Part shown: positions 9,230 through 17,746 of the stretch, one piece after another
How positions within the stretch are numbered: the first letter of the stretch is position 1
How the letters are laid out: each line of letters opens with the position of its first letter
Assembly: GCF_000319575.2 (NCBI RefSeq)
Contig: NC_021291.1
Span: 682,001 to 746,000 of the forward strand
DNA length: 64,000 bases
Source of the DNA: Spiribacter salinus M19-40
Lineage (GTDB): Bacteria > Pseudomonadota > Gammaproteobacteria > Nitrococcales > Nitrococcaceae
Direction of reading: 5' to 3'
Translations under genes and position numbers: made by a program
The notes under the pieces: generated by a model
Told to the model about the DNA's origin: nothing
Database searches by the model: none
Seen by the model: only the letters and a program-made list of their open reading frames with translations

Positions 9230-10126
9230 ATGGCGCAAAGCACCGGGCCCCGCATTTGTTTGGTCGGCGTGGGACTGATAGCCGGCTCTCTGGGGCTTGC
9301 CCTGCGCGGGCGGCCAGAAATCGGTGAAGTGATTGGGTTGGGGCGCCATCCAGAGCAATTGCAACGGGCTTTAGCCCACGGCGCTGTGGATCGGGTGACC
9401 GTCTCGGCTGCTGACGCGTTGGCGGACGTGGATATCGTGGTGCTTGGGGTGCCGCTGGGCGCTATCCGCACGGTGATGGCCGAGATTCGACCACACCTGC
9501 CGGAACAGGCGGTGATAACCGATGTGGGCAGTGCCAAAGGCTGTGTCGTCGCGGACGTTGAAGCCGAATTCGGCGGGCCCCTGCCACGCTTTGTCCCGGG
9601 TCACCCCATCGCGGGAACGGAACACAGTGGCGTTGAGGCCGCCTTTGGGCGTTTGTTTGTTGACCGCCGGGTCATCCTTACCCCGACACCGCAGACCGAC
9701 GAGGATGCACTCGAGAGGGTCCAGCGGCTCTGGGCCTGGGCCGGTGCGCGCGTGGTCACGATGTCCGTCGATCATCACGACCGCATGCTGGCCATGACCT
9801 CCCATCTGCCCCATATGCTCGCCTTTGGCCTGGTAGACAGTCTCGCCAGCGACCCGTCGCACGAGGAAATCTTTCGCTATGCCGCCGGCGGTTTTCGCGA
9901 CTTCACCCGCATCGCTTCCAGTGATCCAGTCATGTGGCGGGATATCTGCCTGGGAAATCGAGACGCATTACTCGAGGCACTGGCCGCGTATCGGGGCGAT
10001 CTGGAACAGCTGACCGCACTGATTGAGGCGGCCGATGGGGAAGGCCTCGAGGGCGTGTTTCGCAATGCCAAGCAGATCCGTGATGGCTATCTGCAGTGGT
10101 TTGAGGACCGAGTGGATGAGGACTGA
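9230..10126 (+). CDS. tyrA: Prephenate (or arogenate) dehydrogenase
   Basis: 298 aa NAD(P)-dependent dehydrogenase of the tyrosine branch. The Rossmann motif ICLVGVGLIAGSLGLALRGR is near residues 8-27. The substrate site includes GHPIAGTEHSGVEAA (about 123-137) and the catalytic-region His in SVDHHDRMLAMTSHLPHMLAF (about 180-200). It lacks an AroQ mutase domain, so it is the monofunctional type. Its TGA (10124-10126) is followed by CCG and then the aroA ATG in the same reading frame. In Pseudomonas the equivalent two genes form one fused ORF. Choice of prephenate versus arogenate cannot be read from the sequence. Confidence 0.94.
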   Translation: MAQSTGPRICLVGVGLIAGSLGLALRGRPEIGEVIGLGRHPEQLQRALAHGAVDRVTVSAADALADVDIVVLGVPLGAIRTVMAEIRPHLPEQAVITDVGSAKGCVVADVEAEFGGPLPRFVPGHPIAGTEHSGVEAAFGRLFVDRRVILTPTPQTDEDALERVQRLWAWAGARVVTMSVDHHDRMLAMTSHLPHMLAFGLVDSLASDPSHEEIFRYAAGGFRDFTRIASSDPVMWRDICLGNRDALLEALAAYRGDLEQLTALIEAADGEGLEGVFRNAKQIRDGYLQWFEDRVDED

Positions 10127-10129
10127 CCG

Positions 10130-11458
10130 ATGACGAGTGCCTCGAATCGGCAGTTCCGTGTCACGCCAGGCGGGTGCCTTCGTGGCGACATTCGGGTGCC
10201 GGGCGATAAGTCCATTTCTCACCGCGCAGTCATGCTCGGTGCGATCGCGGAGGGAATCACCGAGGTCCGTGGCTTTCTGGAGGGTGATGACGCCATGGCC
10301 ACGCTGGCGGCGATGCGGGCTCTGGGCGTTGCCATTGACGGGCCGAAGCAAGGGGCATTGCAGATTGATGGGGTGGGTTTGCACGGGCTCTCCGCACCGG
10401 CTGGCCCACTGGATCTCGGTAATTCCGGTACATCGATGCGGCTTTTCTGTGGGCTGCTTGCCGGCCAGACCTTCACGGCGGAACTGGTAGGCGATGCCTC
10501 GTTGATGCGCCGGCCGATGCGACGGGTCACCGAGCCTTTGGCCAGGATGGGTGCGGTTATTCACGCGACTGAGGCCGGTACCGCACCGCTTTCGATTCAG
10601 CCGGCGGCGGGTCTTCATACCATTGATTACGCCATGCCCATGGCCAGCGCGCAGGTGAAATCGGCGGTTTTGCTCGCCGGGCTTTATGCGCGTGGTCAAA
10701 CCACGGTGACAGAACCGGGGATCACCCGCGATCACACAGAGCGCATGCTCACGGCCTTTGGCTATCCGGTCGAAAGTCATGGCGGGGAAGTCCGTGTCAG
10801 CGGCGGTGGACGCTTAACGGCGGGCCCGATTGATGTCCCAGCCGATATTTCTTCTGCGGCCTTTTTCCTGGTGGGTGCGGCCATCGCGGCCGGGTCTTCA
10901 CTCACACTACGCGATGTCGGACTCAACCCCACCCGTATTGGCGTGATCGAAATCCTTCGGCGCATGGGCGCCCAAATTGATATCGAACCAGCTTCCAGCG
11001 CAGGCGGTGAACCAGTCGGCACCCTGCATGTCACGCCTGCGCCGCTGCATGGCATCGAGATACCCACGGATTGGGTGCCATTGGCCATCGATGAATTTCC
11101 GGTGCTTTTTATCGCGGCTGCCTGCGCGCACGGCGTGACCACGCTGAGTGGAGCCGAGGAGCTGCGGGTAAAAGAAAGCGATCGCCTCGCGGTCATGGCG
11201 GAAGGGCTCACCGCGCTGGGCGTCGCGGTTGAGACCAGGGCGGACGGGTTAACGATGACCGGTGGGCCTATTCAGGGCGGTCGCGTTCACGCCCATGGTG
11301 ACCATCGGATTGCGATGGCGTTCGCGATGGCGGGCCTGGTTGCCGATGGGCCCATTGAGATTAGCGGTTGCGCCGAGGTCGATACCTCTTTCCCGGGCTT
11401 TGTCGAACTGGCCGCACAGGTGGGTCTACGCATTTCAGCGGTGGAGCAGGCGACATGA
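10130..11458 (+). CDS. aroA: 3-phosphoshikimate 1-carboxyvinyltransferase (EPSP synthase)
   Basis: 442 aa, sixth step of the shikimate pathway: joins phosphoenolpyruvate to shikimate 3-phosphate. Conserved elements are GDKSISHRAVMLGAIAEG (about residues 24-41), LDLGNSGTSMRLFCGLLAGQ (about 87-106), RPMRRVTEPLARMGA and ESDRLAVMAEGLTALG. The motif LGNSGTSMRLF and VTEPLARMGA have the class II (glyphosate-tolerant type) look rather than the E. coli class I LGNAGTAMRPL. The start lies three bases after the tyrA stop, and the stop overlaps the cmk start as ATGA, so translation is probably coupled on both sides. Confidence 0.97.
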   Translation: MTSASNRQFRVTPGGCLRGDIRVPGDKSISHRAVMLGAIAEGITEVRGFLEGDDAMATLAAMRALGVAIDGPKQGALQIDGVGLHGLSAPAGPLDLGNSGTSMRLFCGLLAGQTFTAELVGDASLMRRPMRRVTEPLARMGAVIHATEAGTAPLSIQPAAGLHTIDYAMPMASAQVKSAVLLAGLYARGQTTVTEPGITRDHTERMLTAFGYPVESHGGEVRVSGGGRLTAGPIDVPADISSAAFFLVGAAIAAGSSLTLRDVGLNPTRIGVIEILRRMGAQIDIEPASSAGGEPVGTLHVTPAPLHGIEIPTDWVPLAIDEFPVLFIAAACAHGVTTLSGAEELRVKESDRLAVMAEGLTALGVAVETRADGLTMTGGPIQGGRVHAHGDHRIAMAFAMAGLVADGPIEISGCAEVDTSFPGFVELAAQVGLRISAVEQAT

Positions 11459-12153
11459 CACGTCAGGACGTCCCGATCGTCACCATTGATGGCCCCGGGG
11501 GTGCCGGGAAGGGCACGATCGCACAGGCCATTGCTGCGCGACTCGACTGGCACTTTCTTGACAGTGGCGCCATCTACCGCCTGCTGGCGCTGGATTCCCT
11601 GGAGGCGGGCATCGCGGTGGATGACCTCCCAGCGTTGATCGCGCGCAGCCAGGCCTTGCAGATCGAGTTTCCCACGGTGGGGCCGCAAGCCGGTGAGGTC
11701 CTGTTGAACGGGGTCGTGGTGACCACAGCCATTCGTGACGAGGCTTGCGGAGCACGGGCCTCGGAGCTGGCCGCCATCCCGGCGGTCCGCGATGCGCTAC
11801 TCGCACGTCAAAGGGCTTTCCGTCAGTGGCCAGGACTGGTCGCGGATGGCCGTGACATGGGCACGGTCGTCTTCCCGGACGCTGCCGTGAAGATTTTTCT
11901 GACAGCCAGCGCCGAGGAGCGGGCGCGGAGACGCCATAAGCAGTTGATGGAGCAGGGTGTCAGTGCTAATCTCGCCGATCTTTTGCAGGAATTGCGAGCG
12001 CGCGACCAACGCGACATGAACCGAGCGGTGGCACCGCTTGCACCTGCTGAAGACGCGATCAGCGTTGATACCACGTCGATGGACGTGGAGGCGGTGATCC
12101 GAACAGTCATGGAGCAGGTTGAGGCCTGCATTCCAAACGGGGGTGCCGTCTAG
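11455..12153 (+). CDS. cmk: Cytidylate kinase
   Basis: 232 aa P-loop kinase that phosphorylates CMP and dCMP with ATP. The ATG at 11455 overlaps the aroA stop (ATGA) and gives [24 protein letters not shown], with the P-loop GPGGAGKGT at about residues 13-21. [36 protein letters not shown] and the Arg-rich lid [10 protein letters not shown] follow, as in the family. Its TAG stop (12151-12153) begins in the centre of an 18-bp palindrome that may act as a weak terminator before rpsA. Confidence 0.97.
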   Translation: MTRQDVPIVTIDGPGGAGKGTIAQAIAARLDWHFLDSGAIYRLLALDSLEAGIAVDDLPALIARSQALQIEFPTVGPQAGEVLLNGVVVTTAIRDEACGARASELAAIPAVRDALLARQRAFRQWPGLVADGRDMGTVVFPDAAVKIFLTASAEERARRRHKQLMEQGVSANLADLLQELRARDQRDMNRAVAPLAPAEDAISVDTTSMDVEAVIRTVMEQVEACIPNGGAV

Positions 12154-12165
12154 ACGGCACGTTTT
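12143..12165 (+). terminator. Palindrome over the cmk stop codon, possible weak terminator
   Basis: GTGCCGTC-TA-GACGGCAC (12143-12160) is a perfect 18-bp palindrome that would fold as seven base pairs around a CTAG loop holding most of the cmk stop codon. GTTTT follows (12161-12165). A partial terminator or an attenuator between cmk and rpsA is plausible, but the T-run is short. Confidence 0.45.
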
Positions 12166-12179
12166 ATTCATCAACCATT

Positions 12180-12196
12180 GGATCGGCTTACGATCC
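12180..12196 (+). promoter_or_regulatory. Stem-loop in the rpsA leader
   Basis: GGATCG-GCTTA-CGATCC forms a perfect 6-bp stem 17 bases before the rpsA ATG (12213), and no strong Shine-Dalgarno sequence lies between. In E. coli, rpsA also starts from a structured leader with a degenerate Shine-Dalgarno and is autoregulated by S1. A similar arrangement is inferred here. Confidence 0.45.
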
Positions 12197-12212
12197 CGGA
12201 TTTATTCAGCCC

Positions 12213-13895
12213 ATGAGCGAAAGCTTTGCAGAACTCTTCGAACAGAGCCTGGTGCAGACCGATATGCGCCCGGGTTCCATTGTCACTGCGCAGGTGGTGG
12301 CCATCGACGGCGAAGACGTCATCGTCAATGCCGGCCTTAAGTCAGAAGCGGTCATTCCGCTTCGGCAATTCACCGACGAGCAGGGCAACGTCGAAGTCAA
12401 TGTCGGCGACGACGTCGAAGTGGCTCTGGACGCCGTTGAAGACGGCTCCGGCGAGACCAAGCTGTCCCGGGAGAAGGCCAAGCGTGCCCGTGCCTGGCGT
12501 GTACTCGAAGCAGCCTACGAAGGCGCTGAGACCGTCAATGGACAGATCAGTGGCAAGGTAAAGGGCGGTTTTACCGTCGATCTGGGCCATATTCGCGCGT
12601 TCCTCCCAGGCTCCCTGGTCGATATCCGGCCGGTGCGGGATACCACCTATCTTGAGGGCAAGGACCTCGAGTTCAAGGTGATCAAGCTCGACGCCCGTCG
12701 GAACAACGTGGTCGTCTCTCGCCGGGCAGTGGTTGAGGAAGAGTACAGCGCTGAGCGTGAGGCCCTGCTCGAGAAGCTGCAGGAAGGTCAGACACTCAAG
12801 GGCATCGTCAAAAATCTCACCGACTACGGTGCCTTCGTCGATCTCGGTGGCATCGATGGTCTGTTGCACATCACCGACATGGCCTGGCGCCGCGTGAAGC
12901 ACCCGTCTGAGGTTGTGGATGTCGGCCAGGAAATCGACGTCAAGGTGCTGAAGTTCGACCGCGAGCGCAATCGCGTTTCGCTGGGCCTCAAGCAGCTCGG
13001 CGAGGATCCGTGGGAGGCCATCGCGCGTCGCTATCCTGAGGGTAGCCGCGTGGTCGGCAAGGTTACGAACATCACCGACTACGGCTCCTTCGTGGAGATC
13101 GAAGAGGGTGTCGAGGGGCTCGTCCATGTGTCCGAAATGGACTGGACGAACAAGAACGTGAACCCGGCCAAGATGGTGTCGATCGGCGACGAGGTCGAGG
13201 TCATGATCCTCGACATTGATGAAGAGCGCCGCCGGATCTCGCTGGGTATGAAACAGTGCCAGCCGAACCCGTGGGACGAGTTCGCCGCGCAGTACAACAA
13301 GGGCGACCGGGTCACCGGTGCCATCAAGTCGATCACGGACTTCGGGATCTTCGTTGGTCTGGAAGGCGGCATCGATGGTCTGGTGCACCTGTCGGATCTC
13401 TCCTGGAGTGATGCGGGCGAAGAGTCCATCCATGAATTCCAGAAGGGCGAAGAAGTGGAGGCCGTCGTGCTGTCGGTGGACCCGGAGCGCGAGCGGATCA
13501 GTCTTGGCGTCAAGCAGTTGGCCCAGGATCCCGTCTCCCAGTGGGTTGCCAACCATCCCAAGGGGACGATCGTGACGGGCACGGCGACGGAAGTCGACGC
13601 CAAGGGTGTCGTGGTCGATTTGGGTGACGAGGTGTTGGGTTACCTGCGGGCCTCCGACCTGGATCGGGAGCGCGTCGAAGACGCTCGCACCGTCGTCAAG
13701 GAAGGGGACTCGGTCGAGGCCAAGTTCATGGCAGTCGACCGTCGCAACCGCATGATTAGCTTGTCTGTCCGTGCCAAGGACCAGCAGGATGAGCGAGAGG
13801 TCGTGCAGGATTATGGCAACACGGGTGCCGCTGGAACGACGACGTTGGGTGATCTCCTCAAAGAGCAGATGTCGGATCGCGACGCCGACGAGTGA
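12213..13895 (+). CDS. rpsA: 30S ribosomal protein S1
   Basis: 560 aa (E. coli 557). Six S1/OB-fold RNA-binding repeats are visible, beginning near residues 20, 106, 191, 278, 365 and 452. The later ones share the signature G-x-V-x-x-I-T-D-[YF]-G-x-F-V-x-[LI], for example [21 protein letters not shown] and [22 protein letters not shown]1 delivers mRNA to the small subunit and is needed for messages with weak Shine-Dalgarno sequences. The ATG at 12213 has no strong Shine-Dalgarno itself. It is preceded by cmk and followed by ihfB, the conserved gammaproteobacterial order. Confidence 0.98.
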   Translation: MSESFAELFEQSLVQTDMRPGSIVTAQVVAIDGEDVIVNAGLKSEAVIPLRQFTDEQGNVEVNVGDDVEVALDAVEDGSGETKLSREKAKRARAWRVLEAAYEGAETVNGQISGKVKGGFTVDLGHIRAFLPGSLVDIRPVRDTTYLEGKDLEFKVIKLDARRNNVVVSRRAVVEEEYSAEREALLEKLQEGQTLKGIVKNLTDYGAFVDLGGIDGLLHITDMAWRRVKHPSEVVDVGQEIDVKVLKFDRERNRVSLGLKQLGEDPWEAIARRYPEGSRVVGKVTNITDYGSFVEIEEGVEGLVHVSEMDWTNKNVNPAKMVSIGDEVEVMILDIDEERRRISLGMKQCQPNPWDEFAAQYNKGDRVTGAIKSITDFGIFVGLEGGIDGLVHLSDLSWSDAGEESIHEFQKGEEVEAVVLSVDPERERISLGVKQLAQDPVSQWVANHPKGTIVTGTATEVDAKGVVVDLGDEVLGYLRASDLDRERVEDARTVVKEGDSVEAKFMAVDRRNRMISLSVRAKDQQDEREVVQDYGNTGAAGTTTLGDLLKEQMSDRDADE

Positions 13896-13906
13896 GATCC
13901 ACGAAC

Positions 13907-13941
13907 GAGCGCCGACCTTCGCGTGGCGGTGGTCGGCGCTC
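13907..13941 (+). terminator. Strong hairpin after rpsA
   Basis: GAGCGCCGACC (13907-13917) and GGTCGGCGCTC (13931-13941) are perfect 11-bp arms around a 13-base loop, 12 bases after the rpsA stop. No T-run follows, so it may stabilise the rpsA mRNA 3' end or attenuate transcription into ihfB rather than act as a full intrinsic terminator. Confidence 0.5.
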
Positions 13942-13982
13942 TCCGCCCTTAACAGGGCCCGTGCAGTGATGGATAGCCGTCG

Positions 13983-14288
13983 ATGACCAAGTCGGAATTG
14001 ATCGAACTTATCGCCAAAAGCCAGCAGCATCTGGCTCAGCGCGATGTTGAATTGGCGGTAAAGACTTTGCTCGAGCAAATGAGCGAAGCGCTGGCCGGTG
14101 GCGAGCGAATTGAAGTGCGGGGCTTTGGTAGCTTCTCACTTCATCATCGGCCGCCGCGAATTGGCCGCAATCCAAAAACCGGTGAGCCGGTTTCCCTGCC
14201 CGGCAAACACGTGCCCCATTTTAAGCCGGGCAAACAGATGCGTGAGCGCGTCGATGAGGGGCGTGAGCGGGAAGAGGCGCAAGGATGA
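13983..14288 (+). CDS. ihfB: Integration host factor subunit beta
   Basis: 101 aa DNA-bending protein of the HU/IHF family. It begins [33 protein letters not shown]. The beta-arm motif [27 protein letters not shown] (about residues 60-86) carries the RNPKTG tip and the Pro that intercalates in DNA. The place directly after rpsA is diagnostic of ihfB (himD). The partner alpha subunit is encoded at 44403-44702 in this window. The stop overlaps the lapA start (ATGA). Confidence 0.96.
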   Translation: MTKSELIELIAKSQQHLAQRDVELAVKTLLEQMSEALAGGERIEVRGFGSFSLHHRPPRIGRNPKTGEPVSLPGKHVPHFKPGKQMRERVDEGREREEAQG

Positions 14289-14578
14289 AGCGTCTGGTTT
14301 GGCTGGCCCTGGCGCTGATGGTGATCGCCATCGGGCTGAGCTTTGCCATGCTGAACCCGGCCGCAACGGAACTGGATTTCTATTTTGGCCGGCTGGCCCT
14401 GCCGCTGTCGCTGTGGTTAGTCATTGCATTCGCCCTTGGTGCCTTGCTCGGCATGGTGGCCGCGGTGGGAATCATTACCAAACAGCGCTGGCAGCTTGCC
14501 CGCTTGCGTCGAGAGGTGGCCTCGTCCCGAGATGAACTCTCGGAGCTTCGCAAGCTGCCCATACGGAATAGCCCCTGA
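14285..14578 (+). CDS. lapA: LapA, inner-membrane protein of LPS assembly control
   Basis: 97 aa. Two transmembrane helices (about residues 3-22 and 38-62) are followed by a short basic coiled segment ([24 protein letters not shown]), the plan of LapA/YciS. It works with LapB in controlling lipopolysaccharide synthesis. It overlaps ihfB by four bases and is followed two bases later by lapB. Confidence 0.9.
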   Translation: MKRLVWLALALMVIAIGLSFAMLNPAATELDFYFGRLALPLSLWLVIAFALGALLGMVAAVGIITKQRWQLARLRREVASSRDELSELRKLPIRNSP

Positions 14579-14580
14579 CG

Positions 14581-15750
14581 ATGCTCCAGCTCTTGTGGCT
14601 GCTGCTCCCCTTGGCAGCCCTCTCCGGCTGGTGGATAGGTCGTAGGCCCGATAAGCAGGGTCGCCAGCCAAAGGCGCTTTCGAGGGATTACTTCCAGGGC
14701 CTCAATTATCTGCTCAATGAGCAGCCCGACCAGGCGATTGAAGTCTTCATCCGCATGGTCGAACTCGACGAGGACACCGTCGAGACGCATCTCACACTCG
14801 GTAACCTGTTTCGTCGCCGTGGCGAGGCGGATCGGGCCGTTCGCATTCACCAGAACCTGATCGCGCGGCCTTCGCTTGCGCCCGAGCAGCGGGCGGCCTC
14901 CCTGGTGGAGCTGGCACGGGATTATTTCGCCGCCGGTTTGCTTGACCGTGCTGAGGCGCTTTTTCTCGAGGCCCTCGAGTTTGCTGATTACCGAGTGACG
15001 GCGTTGCAGTCGCTGCTGGATATCTACCAGCAGGAAAAGGAATGGGAAAAGGGCATCGAGACCGCCCGAAAACTGCAACGGGAAGGGCAATCCCACTGCG
15101 GCCCGATCATGGCGCAGTTTGCCTGTGAGCAGGCTGAGGCGCTCATCCGAGGCCATGGCTCGACGGCAGCGATTCGACAGGCTCTGCGTCGGGCGCTCGG
15201 CTATGATGCGCACTGTGTGCGCGCTGCGCTTCTGCAAAGCGATCTCGAACGCAACGAGGGCCGCTGGCGACCGGCGATCAAGGCCGCCCAGCGTGTTGAA
15301 GATCAGGACATAGACTATATCCCGGAGGCATTGCCCCGACTGGAAGCGGCCTATCAGGCGATCGGACAGCGTGGCGCTTTTCGCGCTGATTTGAACCGTC
15401 TGGTGCGCCGGTATCCAGGGGTTTCTGTTGTGATGAAGCTCTCTGAGCTGATTGAAGAGGACGACGGTCGCAAGGCGGCCATCGAATTCCTGGCAGAGCA
15501 GTTACGCGAGCGCCCATCCGTGCGTGGGCTTGAGCGATTGGTGGCGCTGAATATTGATGACGAGGACAGTGATCGCCGTCGTCAGCGGGATTTGCAGGTC
15601 CTGCGGGAGCTGTTCGACGCGCTGCTCGGCGATAGCCTGCCATATCGGTGTGTGGAATGCGGATTCGAGGCCCGGCAACTGCACTGGCAATGTCCCGGAT
15701 GCCGGACGTGGGCCAGCATTAAGCCGCGCCGTGGTCTGCAAGGGGAGTAA
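14581..15750 (+). CDS. lapB: LapB (YciM), LPS assembly regulator with TPR and rubredoxin-like domains
   Basis: 389 aa. An N-terminal membrane anchor ([19 protein letters not shown], residues 4-22) is followed by several TPR units, such as [21 protein letters not shown] and [23 protein letters not shown]-terminal zinc/iron ribbon contains YRCVECGF and [11 protein letters not shown] (two CxxC pairs, about residues 357-380). In E. coli LapB acts with FtsH and LapC to set LpxC level and so lipid A synthesis. It forms a transcription unit with lapA and probably pyrF (start two bases after the lapB stop). Confidence 0.94.
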   Translation: MLQLLWLLLPLAALSGWWIGRRPDKQGRQPKALSRDYFQGLNYLLNEQPDQAIEVFIRMVELDEDTVETHLTLGNLFRRRGEADRAVRIHQNLIARPSLAPEQRAASLVELARDYFAAGLLDRAEALFLEALEFADYRVTALQSLLDIYQQEKEWEKGIETARKLQREGQSHCGPIMAQFACEQAEALIRGHGSTAAIRQALRRALGYDAHCVRAALLQSDLERNEGRWRPAIKAAQRVEDQDIDYIPEALPRLEAAYQAIGQRGAFRADLNRLVRRYPGVSVVMKLSELIEEDDGRKAAIEFLAEQLRERPSVRGLERLVALNIDDEDSDRRRQRDLQVLRELFDALLGDSLPYRCVECGFEARQLHWQCPGCRTWASIKPRRGLQGE

Positions 15751-15752
15751 AT

Positions 15753-16472
15753 ATGGTGGCTAACCCACCGATCATCGCCCTGGATTATCGGGATGTAGCC
15801 AGCGCTCGGGCGCTGGTAGAGCAATTGCCTGTGGGCGCATGCCGCCTGAAAGTGGGTAAGGAGCTTTTCGTGCGCGGCGGCCCAGCTTTGGTCGAGTCGT
15901 TTGTCGCCGATGGGTGGGAGGTCTTCTTAGATCTCAAATTTCACGATATTCCAAACACCGTCGCCGGCGCCTGCCGGGCTGCCGCCGACCTGGGTGTCTG
16001 GATGGTCAATGTCCATGCCCTCGGTGGGCTCGCCATGCTCGAGGCGGCCCGTGCGGCCATTGACCAGCGACCGCATTCCCCTTTACTGACCGCCGTTACG
16101 GTATTAACCAGTCATGATGCCGAGACGCTCGCGCAGACCGGTATAGAGGGACCGCCGGAAGCCGCCGTCCTGCGACTGGCCCGGTTGGCCTTTGAGGCGG
16201 GCCTGGATGGTGTTGTTTGTTCGGCTTGGGAGGCCGACGCGATCCGGCAGACCTTCGGCGAGGACTTTCGTCGTGTCACGCCCGGGGTTCGCCCCTCGGG
16301 TCGTGGCGATGACGATCAACGGCGGGTGGTGACACCGCAAGCAGCGATGGCGGGTGGGTCAACGGATCTCGTGATCGGCCGTCCGATAACACAAGCCGCT
16401 GATCCAATGGCGGCGCTGGTGGCGATCCAGAATGAGATGCAGATCACGGAAGGACCGCCAACGTCGCCCTAG
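15753..16472 (+). CDS. pyrF: Orotidine 5'-phosphate decarboxylase
   Basis: 239 aa TIM-barrel enzyme making UMP from OMP. The catalytic Lys-Asp-Lys-Asp array sits in [19 protein letters not shown] (about residues 58-76). [15 protein letters not shown] (about 30-44) carries the substrate Lys and [18 protein letters not shown] (about 175-192) the phosphate loop. GGGGAG (15741-15746) is the ribosome binding site. It follows lapB by two bases, the same neighbour as in E. coli. Confidence 0.96.
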   Translation: MVANPPIIALDYRDVASARALVEQLPVGACRLKVGKELFVRGGPALVESFVADGWEVFLDLKFHDIPNTVAGACRAAADLGVWMVNVHALGGLAMLEAARAAIDQRPHSPLLTAVTVLTSHDAETLAQTGIEGPPEAAVLRLARLAFEAGLDGVVCSAWEADAIRQTFGEDFRRVTPGVRPSGRGDDDQRRVVTPQAAMAGGSTDLVIGRPITQAADPMAALVAIQNEMQITEGPPTSP

Positions 16473-16496
16473 TCTTCGAGACTCCATCACTGGAGT
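16471..16496 (+). other. Two overlapping small hairpins between pyrF and comEA
   Basis: AGTCT-TCG-AGACT (16471-16483) and ACTCCA-TCAC-TGGAGT (16481-16496) share the bases ACT, so they are mutually exclusive folds. They directly follow the pyrF stop and lie just before the comEA ribosome binding site (AAGGAG, 16500-16505). Any regulatory role is speculative. Confidence 0.35.
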
Positions 16497-16508
16497 ACCA
16501 AGGAGACT

Positions 16509-16778
16509 ATGATGATTTTTCGATCGATCACCGCCGCTGCACTCCCATTATTGCTCGTCACTTCCCTGGCGGTCGCCAGCAGCGCGTCTGTCAACATCAA
16601 CGAAGCGGACGCGGAGGGTCTGCAGGCTCTGGTTGGGGTTGGCCCAGCGACGGCGGCGGCCATCATTCAGGACCGAGCGGATAATGGCCCGTACGAATCG
16701 GCAGAGGCACTGACGCGTGTCAACGGGATCGGCGTGGTAACGCTGGATGCCATTCGCGAGCAGATCACGCTCGAGTGA
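16509..16778 (+). CDS. ComEA-like secreted helix-hairpin-helix DNA-binding protein
   Basis: 89 aa. A signal peptide (MIFRSITAAALPLLLVTSLAVASS, about residues 2-25) is followed by one (HhH)2 domain: VNINEADAEGLQALVGVGPATAAAIIQ... and GPYESAEALTRVNGIGVVTLDAIREQI. This is the short ComEA form lacking the long N-terminal region. Such proteins bind incoming double-stranded DNA in the periplasm during natural transformation. No other com gene is close, although pilD (26818-27630) could serve the same uptake pilus. Two in-frame ATGs (16509 and 16512) follow the ribosome binding site and either could start it. Confidence 0.85.
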   Translation: MMIFRSITAAALPLLLVTSLAVASSASVNINEADAEGLQALVGVGPATAAAIIQDRADNGPYESAEALTRVNGIGVVTLDAIREQITLE

Positions 16779-16786
16779 GGCTGGTC

Positions 16787-16817
16787 GGGCCGTCAAACCT
16801 GACAGGCTTGGCGGCCC
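16787..16817 (+). terminator. Long imperfect hairpin after comEA
   Basis: GGGCCG (16787-16792) pairs with CGGCCC (16812-16817). Inside, CAA/TTG and CCT/AGG add further pairs separated by single mismatches, giving a stem of about 12 pairs starting nine bases after the comEA stop. There is no T-run on either strand. It is a likely transcript-end structure between comEA and galU. Confidence 0.5.
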
Positions 16818-16870
16818 CGGTTAAAATCAGGCGCTAACACACTGATCCGTCTCTTGGAGTGTAGCGGTTG

Positions 16871-17746
16871 ATGGCAAAACGTATTCGCAAGGCAGTCTTC
16901 CCCGTCGCCGGACTGGGCACGCGGTTTCTCCCAGCCACCAAGGCGAATCCGAAAGAGATGCTGCCGGTGGTGGATAAACCACTGATTCAGTATGCCGCCG
17001 AGGAGGCCGTCAAAGCGGGTATCGAGACGCTGATCTTTGTGAATGGGCGCAACAAGCGCAGCATTCCTGATCATTTCGACAAGGCCTATGAGCTCGAAAC
17101 CGAGCTTGAAGAACAGGGCAAGATGGAGCGCCTCGAGGCCGTGCGCAACATCGTTCCCTCGCATGTCGCCTGCATCTACATCCGGCAGTCTGAAGCGTTG
17201 GGGCTGGGCCATGCAGTCATGTGCGCCGAGCCAGCGGTTGGTGATGAGCCGTTTGCGGTCATTCTCGCCGATGATTTGATTGATGATGGCGACGGCGATG
17301 GATGCCTCGCGCAAATGGTGGCCCGCTATGACGAGCAGGTTGCCAGCATCCTCGGTGTGCAGCGCGTACCGCATGATCAGGTGGATCGCTATGGCGTGGT
17401 CGATGTCGAGCCCGTAGCCGAGCGGCTGGGCCAGCTCAAGGGCATTGTCGAAAAGCCCGATCCGGCGGACGCACCTTCTGATCTCGGCGTGGTCGGCCGC
17501 TATATCCTTAACTCGAGCATCTTCAACAAGCTCCGCCAGACCCGGCCGGGCTCCGGCGGCGAAATCCAGCTGACGGATGCCCTCGATGCCCTACGTCAGG
17601 ACGAGCCGGTGCTGGCCTACGAGTTCATCGGGACCCGTTATGACTGTGGCGACAAGCTTGGTTATCTTCAGGCGACCGTTGAATACGGCCTGAAACACCC
17701 AGAGCTGGGGCCCGCGTTTGCCGAATACCTTGCACAGCGCGGCTGA
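16871..17746 (+). CDS. galU: UTP-glucose-1-phosphate uridylyltransferase
   Basis: 291 aa nucleotidyltransferase making UDP-glucose. The ATG at 16871 is used rather than the TTG just before it. The N-terminal signature [31 protein letters not shown] includes the Gly-rich nucleotide loop and catalytic Lys. [10 protein letters not shown] (metal Asp) is near residue 135 and [10 protein letters not shown] near 190. UDP-glucose feeds cell-surface glycans and glucans. Its stop abuts the stop of the outer-membrane barrel gene on the other strand (TGATCA, 17744-17749). Confidence 0.97.
   Translation: MAKRIRKAVFPVAGLGTRFLPATKANPKEMLPVVDKPLIQYAAEEAVKAGIETLIFVNGRNKRSIPDHFDKAYELETELEEQGKMERLEAVRNIVPSHVACIYIRQSEALGLGHAVMCAEPAVGDEPFAVILADDLIDDGDGDGCLAQMVARYDEQVASILGVQRVPHDQVDRYGVVDVEPVAERLGQLKGIVEKPDPADAPSDLGVVGRYILNSSIFNKLRQTRPGSGGEIQLTDALDALRQDEPVLAYEFIGTRYDCGDKLGYLQATVEYGLKHPELGPAFAEYLAQRG

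Noticed and set aside
12342-14078. Long open frame of 578 codons on the minus strand
   Set aside because: It lies entirely opposite rpsA and ihfB, has low-complexity His/Asp/Val-rich translation and no family resemblance. It is a by-product of codon bias in rpsA.
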